NCBI RefSeq assembly: GCF_014837175.1
Contig: NZ_JACYFR010000003.1
Location: forward strand, 765,249-829,248
Direction of reading: 5' to 3'
Origin: Cellulomonas sp. JH27-2
Lineage (GTDB): Bacteria > Actinomycetota > Actinomycetes > Actinomycetales > Cellulomonadaceae
Length of the DNA: 64,000 nt
In this document: positions 40,438-49,902 of the stretch, piece after piece
How the letters are laid out: the number at the start of each line of letters is the position of its first letter
Position numbering within the stretch: the first letter of the stretch is position 1
Notes under the pieces: model-generated
The model's database searches: none
What the model was told of the DNA's origin: nothing
Seen by the model: only the letters and a program-made list of their open reading frames with translations
Translations under genes and position numbers: made by a program

Positions 40438-42102
40438 ATGAACAGCTCCACCACGCGCCCCCGCCGCGTGAGCGACTTCGAGATCGGCCGCCGCGGCTTC
40501 CTCGGCATGATCGCCGCAGGTGCCGCCGTCGTCGGCGTCCCGTCGCTCCTGTCCGCCTGCACCTCCGAGGGAGGCGGCAGCACGGCGCCGTCCGCCCAGG
40601 CCACGGTGTCGGCGGGCAACCTGCCCAACTACTACCCGGTCGAGTACGTGAAGCCCGACTTCCCGAGCGTGAACGGCTCGACGCCCGGCTTCTCGAAGAT
40701 CCCGGCCTCGTTCGTGCAGTCGGTCAAGACGCCCCCGGGCTCCGGCAAGACCTTCACGGCCATGACGCCGCTGTGGGGCACGATCCCCCCCGCCAAGGGC
40801 AACCAGTACTACGACGCCGTCAACGGCATGCTCGGCTCGAACATCAGCTTCCAGATCTCCGACGGCAACACCTACGGCGACAAGCTCGCCACCGTCCTGG
40901 CCTCCGCCAAGGACCTGCCGGACTGGGTCTGCGTCCCCACCTGGAACATGCCTCCCCGCTTCGGCTCGGAGATCGTCCCCAACCTGTTCGAGGACCTGAC
41001 GCCCTACCTCTCGGGCGACAAGGTCAAGGACTACCCCAACCTCGCCAACATCCCCACGGCGGCCTGGCGGTTCGGCGTCTTCAACGACAAGCTCTACGCC
41101 CTGCCGTTCCCGGGCGAGATCATCACGGACACGACCTTCTACCGCAAGGACGTCCTCGAGAAGAAGGGCGTCGACCCTGCCGTCAAGAACGGCGACGACC
41201 TCATCGCGCTCGCCAAGGAGCTCACGGGTGGCGGCGTCTACGGTGCCGAGGACCTGTGGACCACCGCCACCTACATCTACGCGGTGCCCGCCAAGTGGAA
41301 GATGGACGGCGACAAGCTGGTCAACCGCGTCGAGACCGAGGAGTACCGCGCCGCGCTCGACTGGACCGCGCGCCTGTTCGCCTCCGGCTCGGTGCACCCG
41401 GACGCGGTCGCCGGTAACACCGCCGAGGCCAAGACCCGCTTCCAGGGCGGCAAGTCGCTGATCATGAGCGACGGCCTGGGCGGCTGGAACGAGGCCCTGC
41501 GCGACAACCTGGCCTCGAACCCGAGCTACGCGCAGCAACCGTTCCCGGTGTTCCGGGCCGACGGCGGCAAGCCGGTCATCTTCCAGGCCAACCCGGTCAA
41601 CATCTTCTCGTTCCTGAAGAAGAACAGCGACGAGGCGACGATCAAGGAGCTGCTCGCGCTGGCGAACGCCATGGCGGCACCGTTCGGCACCACCGAGTAC
41701 GACCTCATCAACAACGGTGTCGAGGGCGTCCATTTCACCAAGGGCGACGACGGCCTGCCGGTGCCGACCAAGCTCGCCGCCACCGAGCTGCAGCCCACCT
41801 ACATCTTCCTGGTGGACCCGCCGGTCGCGAACACGAAGGTCCAGTACCCGGGCTTCGTCGAGGACTACTCGACGTGGATGGCGGACGCGGCGAAGTACCT
41901 GCAGGAGCCGCTGTTCTTCGCGCAGCAGATCGTCGAGCCTGCGCAGTACGCGTCGCTCGGCCAGCCCTTCACCGACCTGGAGAAGGACATCGCGCGCGGT
42001 CGCAAGACCATGAAGGACCTCGACGCCGCGATCGCCACGTGGCAGTCCTCGGGCGGCGACCAGCTGCGCGCGTTCTACCAGGAGATCCTGGACGCGCAGT
42101 GA
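40438..42102 (+). CDS. Oligosaccharide ABC transporter binding lipoprotein, Tat-type signal
   Basis: 554 residues. The signal peptide has the twin-arginine motif GRRGFLG (R18-R19) and a lipobox LLSAC with C41 as the lipidated cysteine, so the protein probably leaves folded through Tat and is anchored outside. The remainder is a family-1-type binding protein of the large LipO-like group that binds complex plant oligosaccharides. Aromatic residues (WNMPPRF, DGLGGWNEAL) may stack on sugars. AAAGGAG precedes the ATG. It leads the operon with two permeases and GH95. Ligand is inferred from the neighbouring hydrolases. Confidence 0.88.
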   Translation: MNSSTTRPRRVSDFEIGRRGFLGMIAAGAAVVGVPSLLSACTSEGGGSTAPSAQATVSAGNLPNYYPVEYVKPDFPSVNGSTPGFSKIPASFVQSVKTPPGSGKTFTAMTPLWGTIPPAKGNQYYDAVNGMLGSNISFQISDGNTYGDKLATVLASAKDLPDWVCVPTWNMPPRFGSEIVPNLFEDLTPYLSGDKVKDYPNLANIPTAAWRFGVFNDKLYALPFPGEIITDTTFYRKDVLEKKGVDPAVKNGDDLIALAKELTGGGVYGAEDLWTTATYIYAVPAKWKMDGDKLVNRVETEEYRAALDWTARLFASGSVHPDAVAGNTAEAKTRFQGGKSLIMSDGLGGWNEALRDNLASNPSYAQQPFPVFRADGGKPVIFQANPVNIFSFLKKNSDEATIKELLALANAMAAPFGTTEYDLINNGVEGVHFTKGDDGLPVPTKLAATELQPTYIFLVDPPVANTKVQYPGFVEDYSTWMADAAKYLQEPLFFAQQIVEPAQYASLGQPFTDLEKDIARGRKTMKDLDAAIATWQSSGGDQLRAFYQEILDAQ

Positions 42103-43130
42103 GTGACACCCGACTCACGGACGGAACCGTCCCCGGGGCCGACGAGGCCCCGGGGGTGGCCCCGGCCGGCAAGGCCCCGGCGAAGAAGAAGGCCAAGACG
42201 GTCGTCCCGCAGCGCAAGGTGTCGTGGACCGCGCGCCTCAAGCGGGACCGGTCGCTGCTGCTCATGACGGTGCCGGCGATCCTGCTGCTGGCGGTGTTCG
42301 CCTACATCCCCATGGCGGGCAACATCATCGCCTGGCAGAACTACTCGCCGTACACGGGCTTCCTGCACAGCCCGTTCGTCGGGTGGTCCAACTTCGAGCG
42401 GGTGTTCAACAACCCGGCATTCCTGCACGCCGTGGAGAACACGCTGACCATCACGGTCTTCCAGCTCCTGTTCTACTTCCCGGTGCCGATCTTCCTGGCG
42501 CTGCTGCTGAACAGCGTGATGTCTCCGCGGATCCGCACCCTGATCCAGTCGATCGTCTACCTGCCCCACTTCTTCTCGTGGGTGCTCGTCGTGACGGTCT
42601 TCCAGCAGATCTTCGGCGGCGCGGGCCTCATCAACCAGGTGCTCGTCAACAACGGCGGGTCGGCGTCGGTCAACTTCATGACCAACCCGGACACGTTCCT
42701 GGTGCTCATCACGTCGCAGTCGATCTGGAAGGACGCCGGCTGGGGGATCATCATCTTCCTGGCCGCCCTGACCACGATCAGCCCGGAGCTGTACGAGGCC
42801 TCGGTCGTCGACGGAGCGAACCGGTGGTCGCGCATGTGGCACATCACGCTTCCCGCGCTGCGGCCCGTCATCGTCCTGCTGCTCATCCTGCGCCTGGGCG
42901 ATGCCCTGACCGTCGGGTTCGAGCAGCTGATCCTGCAGCGGGACGCCGTCGGTGCGGACGTCTCGGAAGTCATCGACACCTACGTCTACTACCAGGGTGT
43001 CATCTACGGCGACTGGAGCTTCGCGGCAGCCGCGGGCCTGGTCAAGGGTGTCGTGAGCCTCGCGCTGGTCCTCGGGGCCAACAAGCTCGCGCACGTGTTC
43101 GGTGAGGCGGGGGTGTACCAGAAGTCATGA
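42099..43130 (+). CDS. CUT1 sugar ABC transporter permease (LplB-like)
   Basis: 343 residues. A Lys/Ala-rich N-terminal extension of about 50 residues, then six helices. The EAA loop that contacts the ATPase is EASVVDGANRWSRMWHITLPAL. LplB-type permeases partner with YtcP-type ones and large binding lipoproteins, as here. GTG overlaps the binding-protein stop. Confidence 0.9.
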   Translation: MSDTRLTDGTVPGADEAPGVAPAGKAPAKKKAKTVVPQRKVSWTARLKRDRSLLLMTVPAILLLAVFAYIPMAGNIIAWQNYSPYTGFLHSPFVGWSNFERVFNNPAFLHAVENTLTITVFQLLFYFPVPIFLALLLNSVMSPRIRTLIQSIVYLPHFFSWVLVVTVFQQIFGGAGLINQVLVNNGGSASVNFMTNPDTFLVLITSQSIWKDAGWGIIIFLAALTTISPELYEASVVDGANRWSRMWHITLPALRPVIVLLLILRLGDALTVGFEQLILQRDAVGADVSEVIDTYVYYQGVIYGDWSFAAAAGLVKGVVSLALVLGANKLAHVFGEAGVYQKS

Positions 43131-44128
43131 GCGGAACCACTCCGGAGCTCTCGTCGGACGTCGCGGTGATGCCGCAGGACGTCGTGCGGGACGCCACCTC
43201 GGGATCGGGGGCGCCGCGGCGCCGCCGACGCAACAAGTACCGCCCCGTGTGGGAGGAGCAGCCGACCAAGGCAGGGCAGCTCGCCAAGGGGCTGACGCTC
43301 AGCGCGGTCGTGCTCGTCGTCCTGTTCCCGCTGTGGACGGTCGTCATCACGAGCCTGTCGACGACGGCGGCGACGAACGAGGCCGGCGGCCTGGTGATCG
43401 TGCCCCACAGCCTCACGTTCAACGCCTACGCACAGGTGCTCTCGGGAGGCATCGTCACGCGCGCCGCGATGGTCAGCGTCGGCATCACGGCCGTCGGTAC
43501 CACCATCTCGGTGGTCGTGTCGGTGCTCGCCGCCTACGGGCTGTCGCGCCCGGGCTCCTTCGCCCACCGCCCCATCCTGTTCATCTTCCTCATCACCATG
43601 TTCTTCGGGGCCGGCATGATCCCGACGTACCTGCTGGTGAGCTCGCTGAACCTGATCGACTCCTACTGGGCGCTGATCCTGCCGGGCGCCGTCTCGGCGT
43701 TCAACGTCCTCATCCTGCGCAACTTCTTCATGGCGATCGACGCATCCATCCTGGACGCCGCGCGCATCGACGGCGCGGGCGAGTGGCGGATCCTGGGTCG
43801 CATCGTCCTGCCGATGTCCAAGGCCGTGGTCGCCGTCGTCGCGCTGTTCTACGGCGTCGGGTACTGGAACGCGTTCTTCAACGCGATGCTGTACATCAAC
43901 GACAACGCGAAGTGGCCTCTGCAGCTGGTCCTGCGCTCGTACGTCCTGCAGGGCGCGACGCTGCCGGGCAGCGGGACGGGACAGGTGGACGTCGCGACCG
44001 GGGCCGTCACCGGCCTGCCGGTCAAGATGGCGGTCATGGTCCTGGCGATCGTGCCCATCCTGATCGTCTACCCGTTCATCCAGCGGCACTTCACCAAGGG
44101 CGTCATCTTCGGCGCGGTCAAGGGCTAG
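43127..44128 (+). CDS. CUT1 sugar ABC transporter permease (YtcP-like)
   Basis: 333 residues, six helices after a hydrophilic 55-residue N terminus. EAA loop LDAARIDGAGEWRILGRIVLPMSK; also FFGAGMIPTYLLVSSLNLIDSYWALILPG typical of YtcP/LplC permeases. Overlaps the previous gene (ATGA). No ATPase gene is present in the locus; actinobacterial CUT1 systems commonly share the ATPase MsiK encoded elsewhere. Confidence 0.9.
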   Translation: MSGTTPELSSDVAVMPQDVVRDATSGSGAPRRRRRNKYRPVWEEQPTKAGQLAKGLTLSAVVLVVLFPLWTVVITSLSTTAATNEAGGLVIVPHSLTFNAYAQVLSGGIVTRAAMVSVGITAVGTTISVVVSVLAAYGLSRPGSFAHRPILFIFLITMFFGAGMIPTYLLVSSLNLIDSYWALILPGAVSAFNVLILRNFFMAIDASILDAARIDGAGEWRILGRIVLPMSKAVVAVVALFYGVGYWNAFFNAMLYINDNAKWPLQLVLRSYVLQGATLPGSGTGQVDVATGAVTGLPVKMAVMVLAIVPILIVYPFIQRHFTKGVIFGAVKG

Positions 44129-44139
44129 GCGCGAGCGAA

Positions 44140-46506
44140 ATGTCGTCGGACGTGCTGCGCTTCGCCGAGCCGGCGCGGCGGTGGGAGGAGGCGTTCCCGC
44201 TGGGCAACGGGCGCCTCGGCGCCATGGTCCACGGTGGCGTCGAGGCCGCGCGGGTCCAGGTCAACGACGCGACCGCGTGGTCGGGTCGCCCGGACGGACC
44301 GGCTACCGCGCTCGCGGAGCTGATGGCCGCCGGCGTGGGTCCGGGAACGCTCGACGACCTGCGCACGTCGCTCGACGAGGGGCGCGACGGCGACGCGGTC
44401 CGACTGGCCCAGCGGTTCCAGGGCCCCTGGGCTCAGGCGTACCAGCCGTTCGTCGACCTCACGGTGAGCGTGCAGCCCGGACTCCGGTACGCCGGGCGCA
44501 CGCTCGACCTGGCGACGGGCGTCGTCAGCGAGCGGCTTGTCGACGCGGGCCGCGAGATCACGGCGACGTGGTTCACCTCCGCGCTCGACGGCGCCCTGCA
44601 CGGGCGGTGGCAGGCGACCGGCGGACGGTTCCGCTGGTCGGCCGCGCTCACCAGCCCGCACCCGCTGCACGGCCAGGGCCTGCGCGACGGGCGCGTAGTC
44701 GGCCGTCGCGTCCGCGTCGACCTGCCCGTCGACGTGTCGCCGACCCACGAGCCGCTCGCGCCGGGCGTCACGCACGGTGCGCCGGGGGAGGGGCTGACGG
44801 GCGTCGCGGTGCAGCTCGTCTCGACGGACGGAACCTCCGCCGTCGACGGGGAGCAGCTCGTCGTCGACGGTGCGACGTGGATCGAGCTGGTGCTGATCAC
44901 GGGGACCACCTCGCCGTGGCCGGCCTCAGGGCCGCTGCGCCCCGTGGCCGTCGTGCAGGCCGAGACGTCCGCCCGTGCCACCCGTGCTCTGCCGACGGAC
45001 CGCGCCGCCGGTGACGCGGCGGAGCGCGACCACACCCGCGAGCACGCCGACCGGCTCGGCGGGACGAGCCTGCGCCTCGGCCCGCCCGTCGACCTCCTCC
45101 TGCCGTCCGCGCTCGACGAGGCGCCGCAGCCGGCTCTCGCGCAGGCGGTGTTCGCGTTCGGCCGCTACCTGCTGCTGGCTTCGTCACGGCCCGGCTCGCC
45201 GCCCGTGACGCTCCAGGGGCTGTGGAACCAGGACCTGCAGCCCCCGTGGTCCAGCGCCTACACGCTCAACATCAACCTCGAGATGGCGTACTGGGCGGCC
45301 GAGTCCGCCGGCCTCTCGTCGTGCCACGACGCCCTCTTCGACCACCTGGGGCTGCTCGCGGAGCAGGGCACCGCGGTGGCGCGTGACCTGTATGGCTGCC
45401 GCGGCTGGGTCGCGCACCACAACTCCGACGTGTGGGGCTGGGCGCTTCCGGTGGGCGGCGGCCACGGCGACCCGGCGTGGGCGTCGTGGTGGTCGGGCGG
45501 CCCGTGGCTGTGCCGGCACCTGTGGGACCGCTACGAGCACACGCTCGATCGTGCGTTCCTCCGCGACGTGGCGTGGCCGCTGATGGTGGGTGCGGCGCAG
45601 TTCTGCCTGGACTGGTTGCGGCCCGACGGTGCGGGCGGCCTGGTGCCGCACCCTTCGACGTCCCCGGAGAACGCCCGGCTGCGCGGCGGCCGCGCGGTCG
45701 CGCTGTGCGCGGGCTCGACGATGGACGTCGCGCTGACCCGCGACCTGCTCGAGCACGTCGTCGAGGCCGCGGCCGTCCTGGGCCTCGGCCAGGACGTGGC
45801 CGACGAGTGCGCGGCGGCGCTCGCGCTGCTCCCGCACCCGTCGGTCGGTCCGGACGGTCTGCTGCGTGAGTGGCCCGACGACGCCCCGGCGCAGGACCCG
45901 CACCACCGCCACCTGTCCCACCTCGTCGGGCTCTACCCCCTGGGCCAGATCGACGTCGAGCGCACGCCCGCGCTCGCCGGCGCTGCCGCCCGCAGCCTGG
46001 CCGCTCGCGGGCCCGGATCGACGGGCTGGTCGATGGCGTGGAAGGCGGCGCTGCACGCGCGCCTCGGCGACGGGCCCGGCGTCGGCGACGTGCTCGCCGG
46101 TGCGCTGGTGCGTGCGCCGGAGCAGCCGGACGGACCGTGGGCCGGTGGCCTGCTCCCCAACTTGTTCTCCACCCACCCGCCGTTCCAGGTGGACGGCAAC
46201 CTGGGCCTGGTCGCGGCGATGGTCGAGGCGCTCGTCGGGTCGAGCAGGACGCAGCTGCGCCTGCTGCCGGCGCTCCCGCCGCAGTGGCCCGACGGTGAGG
46301 CGCGCGGGCTGCGGGTCCGCGGCGGTCTGTCGGTGGACCTGCGATGGGAGCACGGTGCGCTGGTCGAGGCGGCGCTGCACCCGGACGTCGACCAGACCCG
46401 CGAGGTACGCCTGGCTGACCGCACGTGCACGGTCCGGCTCGCAGCCGGCCGCCCGGTGCGCCTCGACGCGACCCTGGCCACGCCCGACCTGGTGGGGCGA
46501 GCGTGA
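44140..46506 (+). CDS. GH95 family alpha-L-fucosidase (or alpha-L-galactosidase)
   Basis: 788 residues, no signal peptide. N-terminal GH95 domain starts with LRFAEPARRWEEAFPLGNGRLGAMV. The (alpha/alpha)6 barrel carries N377 and N379 in TLNINLEMAYW and the general acid E510 in PSTSPENARL, equivalent by position to N421, N423 and E566 of Bifidobacterium AfcA. GH95 enzymes invert alpha-1,2-fucosyl-galactose bonds, the bond found at the tip of fucosylated xyloglucan side chains. Last gene of the transporter operon, starting 12 bases after the permease. The fucose specificity is inferred. Confidence 0.85.
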   Translation: MSSDVLRFAEPARRWEEAFPLGNGRLGAMVHGGVEAARVQVNDATAWSGRPDGPATALAELMAAGVGPGTLDDLRTSLDEGRDGDAVRLAQRFQGPWAQAYQPFVDLTVSVQPGLRYAGRTLDLATGVVSERLVDAGREITATWFTSALDGALHGRWQATGGRFRWSAALTSPHPLHGQGLRDGRVVGRRVRVDLPVDVSPTHEPLAPGVTHGAPGEGLTGVAVQLVSTDGTSAVDGEQLVVDGATWIELVLITGTTSPWPASGPLRPVAVVQAETSARATRALPTDRAAGDAAERDHTREHADRLGGTSLRLGPPVDLLLPSALDEAPQPALAQAVFAFGRYLLLASSRPGSPPVTLQGLWNQDLQPPWSSAYTLNINLEMAYWAAESAGLSSCHDALFDHLGLLAEQGTAVARDLYGCRGWVAHHNSDVWGWALPVGGGHGDPAWASWWSGGPWLCRHLWDRYEHTLDRAFLRDVAWPLMVGAAQFCLDWLRPDGAGGLVPHPSTSPENARLRGGRAVALCAGSTMDVALTRDLLEHVVEAAAVLGLGQDVADECAAALALLPHPSVGPDGLLREWPDDAPAQDPHHRHLSHLVGLYPLGQIDVERTPALAGAAARSLAARGPGSTGWSMAWKAALHARLGDGPGVGDVLAGALVRAPEQPDGPWAGGLLPNLFSTHPPFQVDGNLGLVAAMVEALVGSSRTQLRLLPALPPQWPDGEARGLRVRGGLSVDLRWEHGALVEAALHPDVDQTREVRLADRTCTVRLAAGRPVRLDATLATPDLVGRA

Positions 46507-46514
46507 CCGCCCGC

Positions 46515-47522
46515 TCAGGCCGCGGGTGCCCCGCAGCTCCCGTGCTCGGTGAGGACGGGAGCGAGCAGCCGCGTCTCGACGGGTTTCGCGCCGTCCTGCC
46601 GCTCGACCGCCATCGAGACGGCCGTGCGGCCGATCTCCACGCTGGGCACGTCGATCACGGAGAGCGGGACGGGCAGGTGCGAGGCCAGGCTCGACGGGCT
46701 GACGGCCAGCACGGAGATGTCGTCGGGGACGCGCAGCCCCTCGCGCGCGAGCGCCTCGAGCACCCCGGGCATCGCGGCCTCGTTGTGCACGACGATCGCG
46801 GTGAGGTCGTCCACCTCGGTGCGTGCCCGGGCGACGGCCGCGGCGGCCTGCGGGTACGACGGCTCGCTGGGCACCACGGTGTGCCGCATGCCCAGGCGGC
46901 CGGCCTCGGTGCGGAACCCGTCGATGATGCGGACGGCGTAGTTGGCGTGCCGGGCGATGGCGCTCTCCGGGGCACCGAGCAGCGCGATGCTGCGGTGGCC
47001 GTGGTCGGCCAGGTGCGCCGCGGCCAGCCGGCCGGCGGCGGTGAAGTCGAGGTCGACGCAGGACAGCCCCTGCGCGTCGCTGGGCACGCCGACGAGGATC
47101 GACGGCTGGCGCAGCGCGGCGAGGACGGGCAGGCGGGGGTCCTGACGCTCGATGTCCATGAGGATCAGCGCGTCGACGCGCGACCCGGCCGCGAGGCGGT
47201 GGATGTCGGCGACGTCCTCGTCGGTCAGCACCAGGACGTCGTCGTCGTTCTCGCGCGCGGCGGTGATCACGCCCGTGACGATCTCCATGACGACCGCGGA
47301 GTTGGACTCCAGCGCGCGCAGCGGGACCACCAGGCCCAGCACGTTGGTCTTGTTGGTCGCCAGCGCCCGCGCTCCGGCGTGCGGGCTGAAGCCCAGGTCG
47401 CGGATCGCGCGCTCGACGCGTGCGCGGGTCGCCGCGGAGATGGGGCGTTTGCCGGACAGGACGTAGCTGACGGTGGACGACGAGACACCCGCGAGCTCTG
47501 CGACATCGGCGATCGTGGCCAT
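46515..47522 (-). CDS. LacI-family transcriptional regulator
   Basis: 335 residues. N-terminal helix-turn-helix (TIADVAELAGVSSSTVSYVLSG) and hinge helix, then a periplasmic-binding-like effector domain (about 62-335). Convergent with GH95 (8 bases) and divergent from GH42. It probably binds the ATCGAANCGNTTCGAT palindromes of the locus and releases them on binding an imported sugar. ATG at 47522 fits the family; no strong ribosome site is present. A 13/16 operator match 55 bases upstream suggests autoregulation. Confidence 0.9.
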   Translation of the reverse strand: MATIADVAELAGVSSSTVSYVLSGKRPISAATRARVERAIRDLGFSPHAGARALATNKTNVLGLVVPLRALESNSAVVMEIVTGVITAARENDDDVLVLTDEDVADIHRLAAGSRVDALILMDIERQDPRLPVLAALRQPSILVGVPSDAQGLSCVDLDFTAAGRLAAAHLADHGHRSIALLGAPESAIARHANYAVRIIDGFRTEAGRLGMRHTVVPSEPSYPQAAAAVARARTEVDDLTAIVVHNEAAMPGVLEALAREGLRVPDDISVLAVSPSSLASHLPVPLSVIDVPSVEIGRTAVSMAVERQDGAKPVETRLLAPVLTEHGSCGAPAA

Positions 47523-47576
47523 GGCCGGAGTGTAGCGGTCGGGCGGCTCGGAAATCGGTACGTCGACACGCCCGTC

Positions 47577-47592
47577 GACCAAGCGGTTCGAT
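47577..47592 (-). promoter_or_regulatory. Probable LacI autoregulatory operator
   Basis: On the minus strand ATCGAACCGCTTGGTC; the first 12 bases are identical to the transporter operator at 40304 and 13 of 16 positions match overall. Located 55 bases before the lacI start codon. Confidence 0.55.
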
Positions 47593-47653
47593 TCGCGTTC
47601 GACGGCTTCGTCACGCTCTCGTCGTTGCGCGGCCTGTGTAGACGCGAGGCTTG

Positions 47654-47714
47654 TGGACACCGTCGATCTGGTCTGACTACCATCGGACTCGTCACGCAGT
47701 TGAAGCGCTTCGAC
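47654..47714 (+). promoter_or_regulatory. Promoter and LacI-type operator of the GH42-GH31 genes
   Basis: TGGACA (47654-47659), 18 bases, TACCAT (47678-47683). The palindrome GTTGAAGCGCTTCGAC (47699-47714) lies just after the expected start near 47690 and matches ATCGAAGCGCTTCGAT at 13 of 16 positions. Confidence 0.65.
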
Positions 47715-47795
47715 GATCCGGGCGACGTGGCCCGCGATCGCCGCGTGCGTGGCTCGACGGGCATGCGACGCCCACCCGACAGACCGGAGGTCGCG

Positions 47796-49844
47796 ATGAG
47801 TGGGCTGGACGCGCTGACCGCGCGAAACGGGTTGCTGTACGGGGGCGACTACAACCCCGAGCAGTGGTCGCCGCAGGTGTGGCGCGAGGACATCGAGCTG
47901 ATGCGCGCTGCGCGCGTCAACCTCGTCACCGTCGGTGTGTTCTCGTGGTCGCTCCTGGAGCCGTCGCCCGGCGAGTACGCCTGGGAATGGCTCGACGAGG
48001 TGCTCGACCTGCTGCACGGCGCCGGCATCGCGGTCGACCTCGCGACGCCCACCGCCTCCGCCCCGCCGTGGCTCGCCGCACTGCACCCCGAGACGAGCGC
48101 GGTCGACGCACGGGGCGTGCGGATGAGCGTCGGGTCGCGCAACCACTGGTGCCCCAGCGCGCCCGCCTACCGCGAGCACGCGGTGCGCATCGCGTCCGCC
48201 CTCGCACAGCGCTACGCCGACCACCCGGCGCTCGCCCTGTGGCACGTCGGCAACGAGTTCGGTCAGACCTGCTGGTGCGACCTGTGCGCGGCGGAGTTCC
48301 GCACGTGGCTCGCGCGGCGCTACGGCGACGTCGACGCGCTCAACGAGGCCTGGGGCACGGCCTTCTGGAGCCAGCGCTACCGGGACTGGTCCGAGATCGT
48401 CCCGCCGCGCGCCGTGCCGTACCTGCACAACCCCGCCCAGAGCGTCGACTTCCAGCGGTTCACGTCCGACCAGATGCGCAGCGTGTACCGCGCGCAGGCG
48501 GAGGTCCTGCGCGCCGTGGGGGACACGCCGGTGACCACCAACTTCATGGGCTTCTTCTCGGGAGTCGACCAGCACTCCTGGTCCGACGACCTCGACGTGG
48601 TGGCCGACGACCACTACGGCGACCCGCAGGACCCGACCAGCCCGGCGCGCTCGGCGCTGACCCACGACCTCACGCGCGGCGTCGGACGCGGCGCACCCTG
48701 GCTGCTCATGGAGCAGGCCGCGGGCGGCGTGAACTGGCGGCCGCACAACGTGCCCAAGACCACGACGCAGATGTGGCACGACTCGTTGCGGGCGGTCGCG
48801 CACGGCGCAGACGGCATCTGCTACTTCCAGTGGCGGGCGTCGAGCGCGGGCGCGGAGAGCTTCCACTCGGCGCTCCTGCCGCACGCCGGCCCGGACACGC
48901 GCCTGCACCGCGCGGTGCAGGCGCAGGGCCGCGGGCTCGAGGCGCTGCGGTCGGTCGCCGGCGCGCCGGTCCGGGCCCGCGTCGCGCTCGTGTTCGACTG
49001 GCCGTCGCTGTGGGCGGGGTCGCTGCCCGCGCGTCCCAGCGACCGGCTGCGTGTCCTGGACCAGCTCGAGGCGTACCACCGGCCGCTGTGGCGGGCCGGC
49101 ATCGCCACCGACGTCGTGCCGCCGAGCGCGGACCTGACCGGCTACGACCTCGTCGTCTTGCCCGCGCTGCCCCTGGTGTCCGACGACGACGCGGCGGCGA
49201 TCGCGGCCGTCGTCGAGCGAGGCGGTGCGCTGCTCGTCGGCCCGTTCAGCGCGGTCATGGACGCGACCACACGCGTGCGCACCGGGCCGTTCCCCGCGCC
49301 GTGGACGCAGGTGCTCGGCGTCGCGGGCCAGGAGTGGCGCCCCCTGCCGGACGACGGCGCCCCGGTCCGCGGCGAGCGGTACGGCGACTTCCGTGCCTCG
49401 GTCTGGTCCGAGCTCGTCGACGCGCGCGGCGCCGAGGTCCTCGCCACGTACGGCGGCGGCGACCTGGACGGCGACCCGTGCGTCCTTCGTCGGGCGGACG
49501 GGGACGGCGCGGCCTGGTACGTGAGCGCGGTCGTCCCCGACGAGATCCTCGAGCGGATCGTCCTCGACTGCGCGGCCGACGCCGGCGTCACGGCCCCGCT
49601 CGAGCACGTCCCCGACGGCGTCGAGGTCGCGGTGCGCGGCGACGTGCTGCTCGCCCTGAACCCGACGTCGCGGGACGTCGTGCTCGACCTGGGCGCGCAC
49701 GCGGACGACGTCCGCGACCTGCTCGCGGGCGCGCTCGTGGGCCGCCGTCCGACCCTCCCGGCCGGGGGCGCGCTGGCGCTGTGCGGCCTGCGGCCCGCCG
49801 ACGGGACCGACCAGACCGACCAGACCTCAGGAGGCGACGAGTGA
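47796..49844 (+). CDS. GH42 beta-galactosidase
   Basis: 682 residues, no signal peptide. GH42 TIM barrel (about 10-385) with acid/base E154 (HVGNEFG), nucleophile E306 (WLLMEQAAG) and the four-cysteine zinc site C119, C159, C161, C164 seen in many GH42 enzymes. A trimerisation domain (about 395-610) and C-terminal beta domain follow. Would take beta-linked galactose from imported oligosaccharides. CCGGAGG five bases before the ATG. GH31 follows after 58 bases and is probably co-transcribed. Confidence 0.9.
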   Translation: MSGLDALTARNGLLYGGDYNPEQWSPQVWREDIELMRAARVNLVTVGVFSWSLLEPSPGEYAWEWLDEVLDLLHGAGIAVDLATPTASAPPWLAALHPETSAVDARGVRMSVGSRNHWCPSAPAYREHAVRIASALAQRYADHPALALWHVGNEFGQTCWCDLCAAEFRTWLARRYGDVDALNEAWGTAFWSQRYRDWSEIVPPRAVPYLHNPAQSVDFQRFTSDQMRSVYRAQAEVLRAVGDTPVTTNFMGFFSGVDQHSWSDDLDVVADDHYGDPQDPTSPARSALTHDLTRGVGRGAPWLLMEQAAGGVNWRPHNVPKTTTQMWHDSLRAVAHGADGICYFQWRASSAGAESFHSALLPHAGPDTRLHRAVQAQGRGLEALRSVAGAPVRARVALVFDWPSLWAGSLPARPSDRLRVLDQLEAYHRPLWRAGIATDVVPPSADLTGYDLVVLPALPLVSDDDAAAIAAVVERGGALLVGPFSAVMDATTRVRTGPFPAPWTQVLGVAGQEWRPLPDDGAPVRGERYGDFRASVWSELVDARGAEVLATYGGGDLDGDPCVLRRADGDGAAWYVSAVVPDEILERIVLDCAADAGVTAPLEHVPDGVEVAVRGDVLLALNPTSRDVVLDLGAHADDVRDLLAGALVGRRPTLPAGGALALCGLRPADGTDQTDQTSGGDE

Positions 49845-49902
49845 GCGCCCCACGCATCCTCTCGACAGCTCGTCCCAGCACGCGTCCACAGAAGGCGGCA
49901 CG

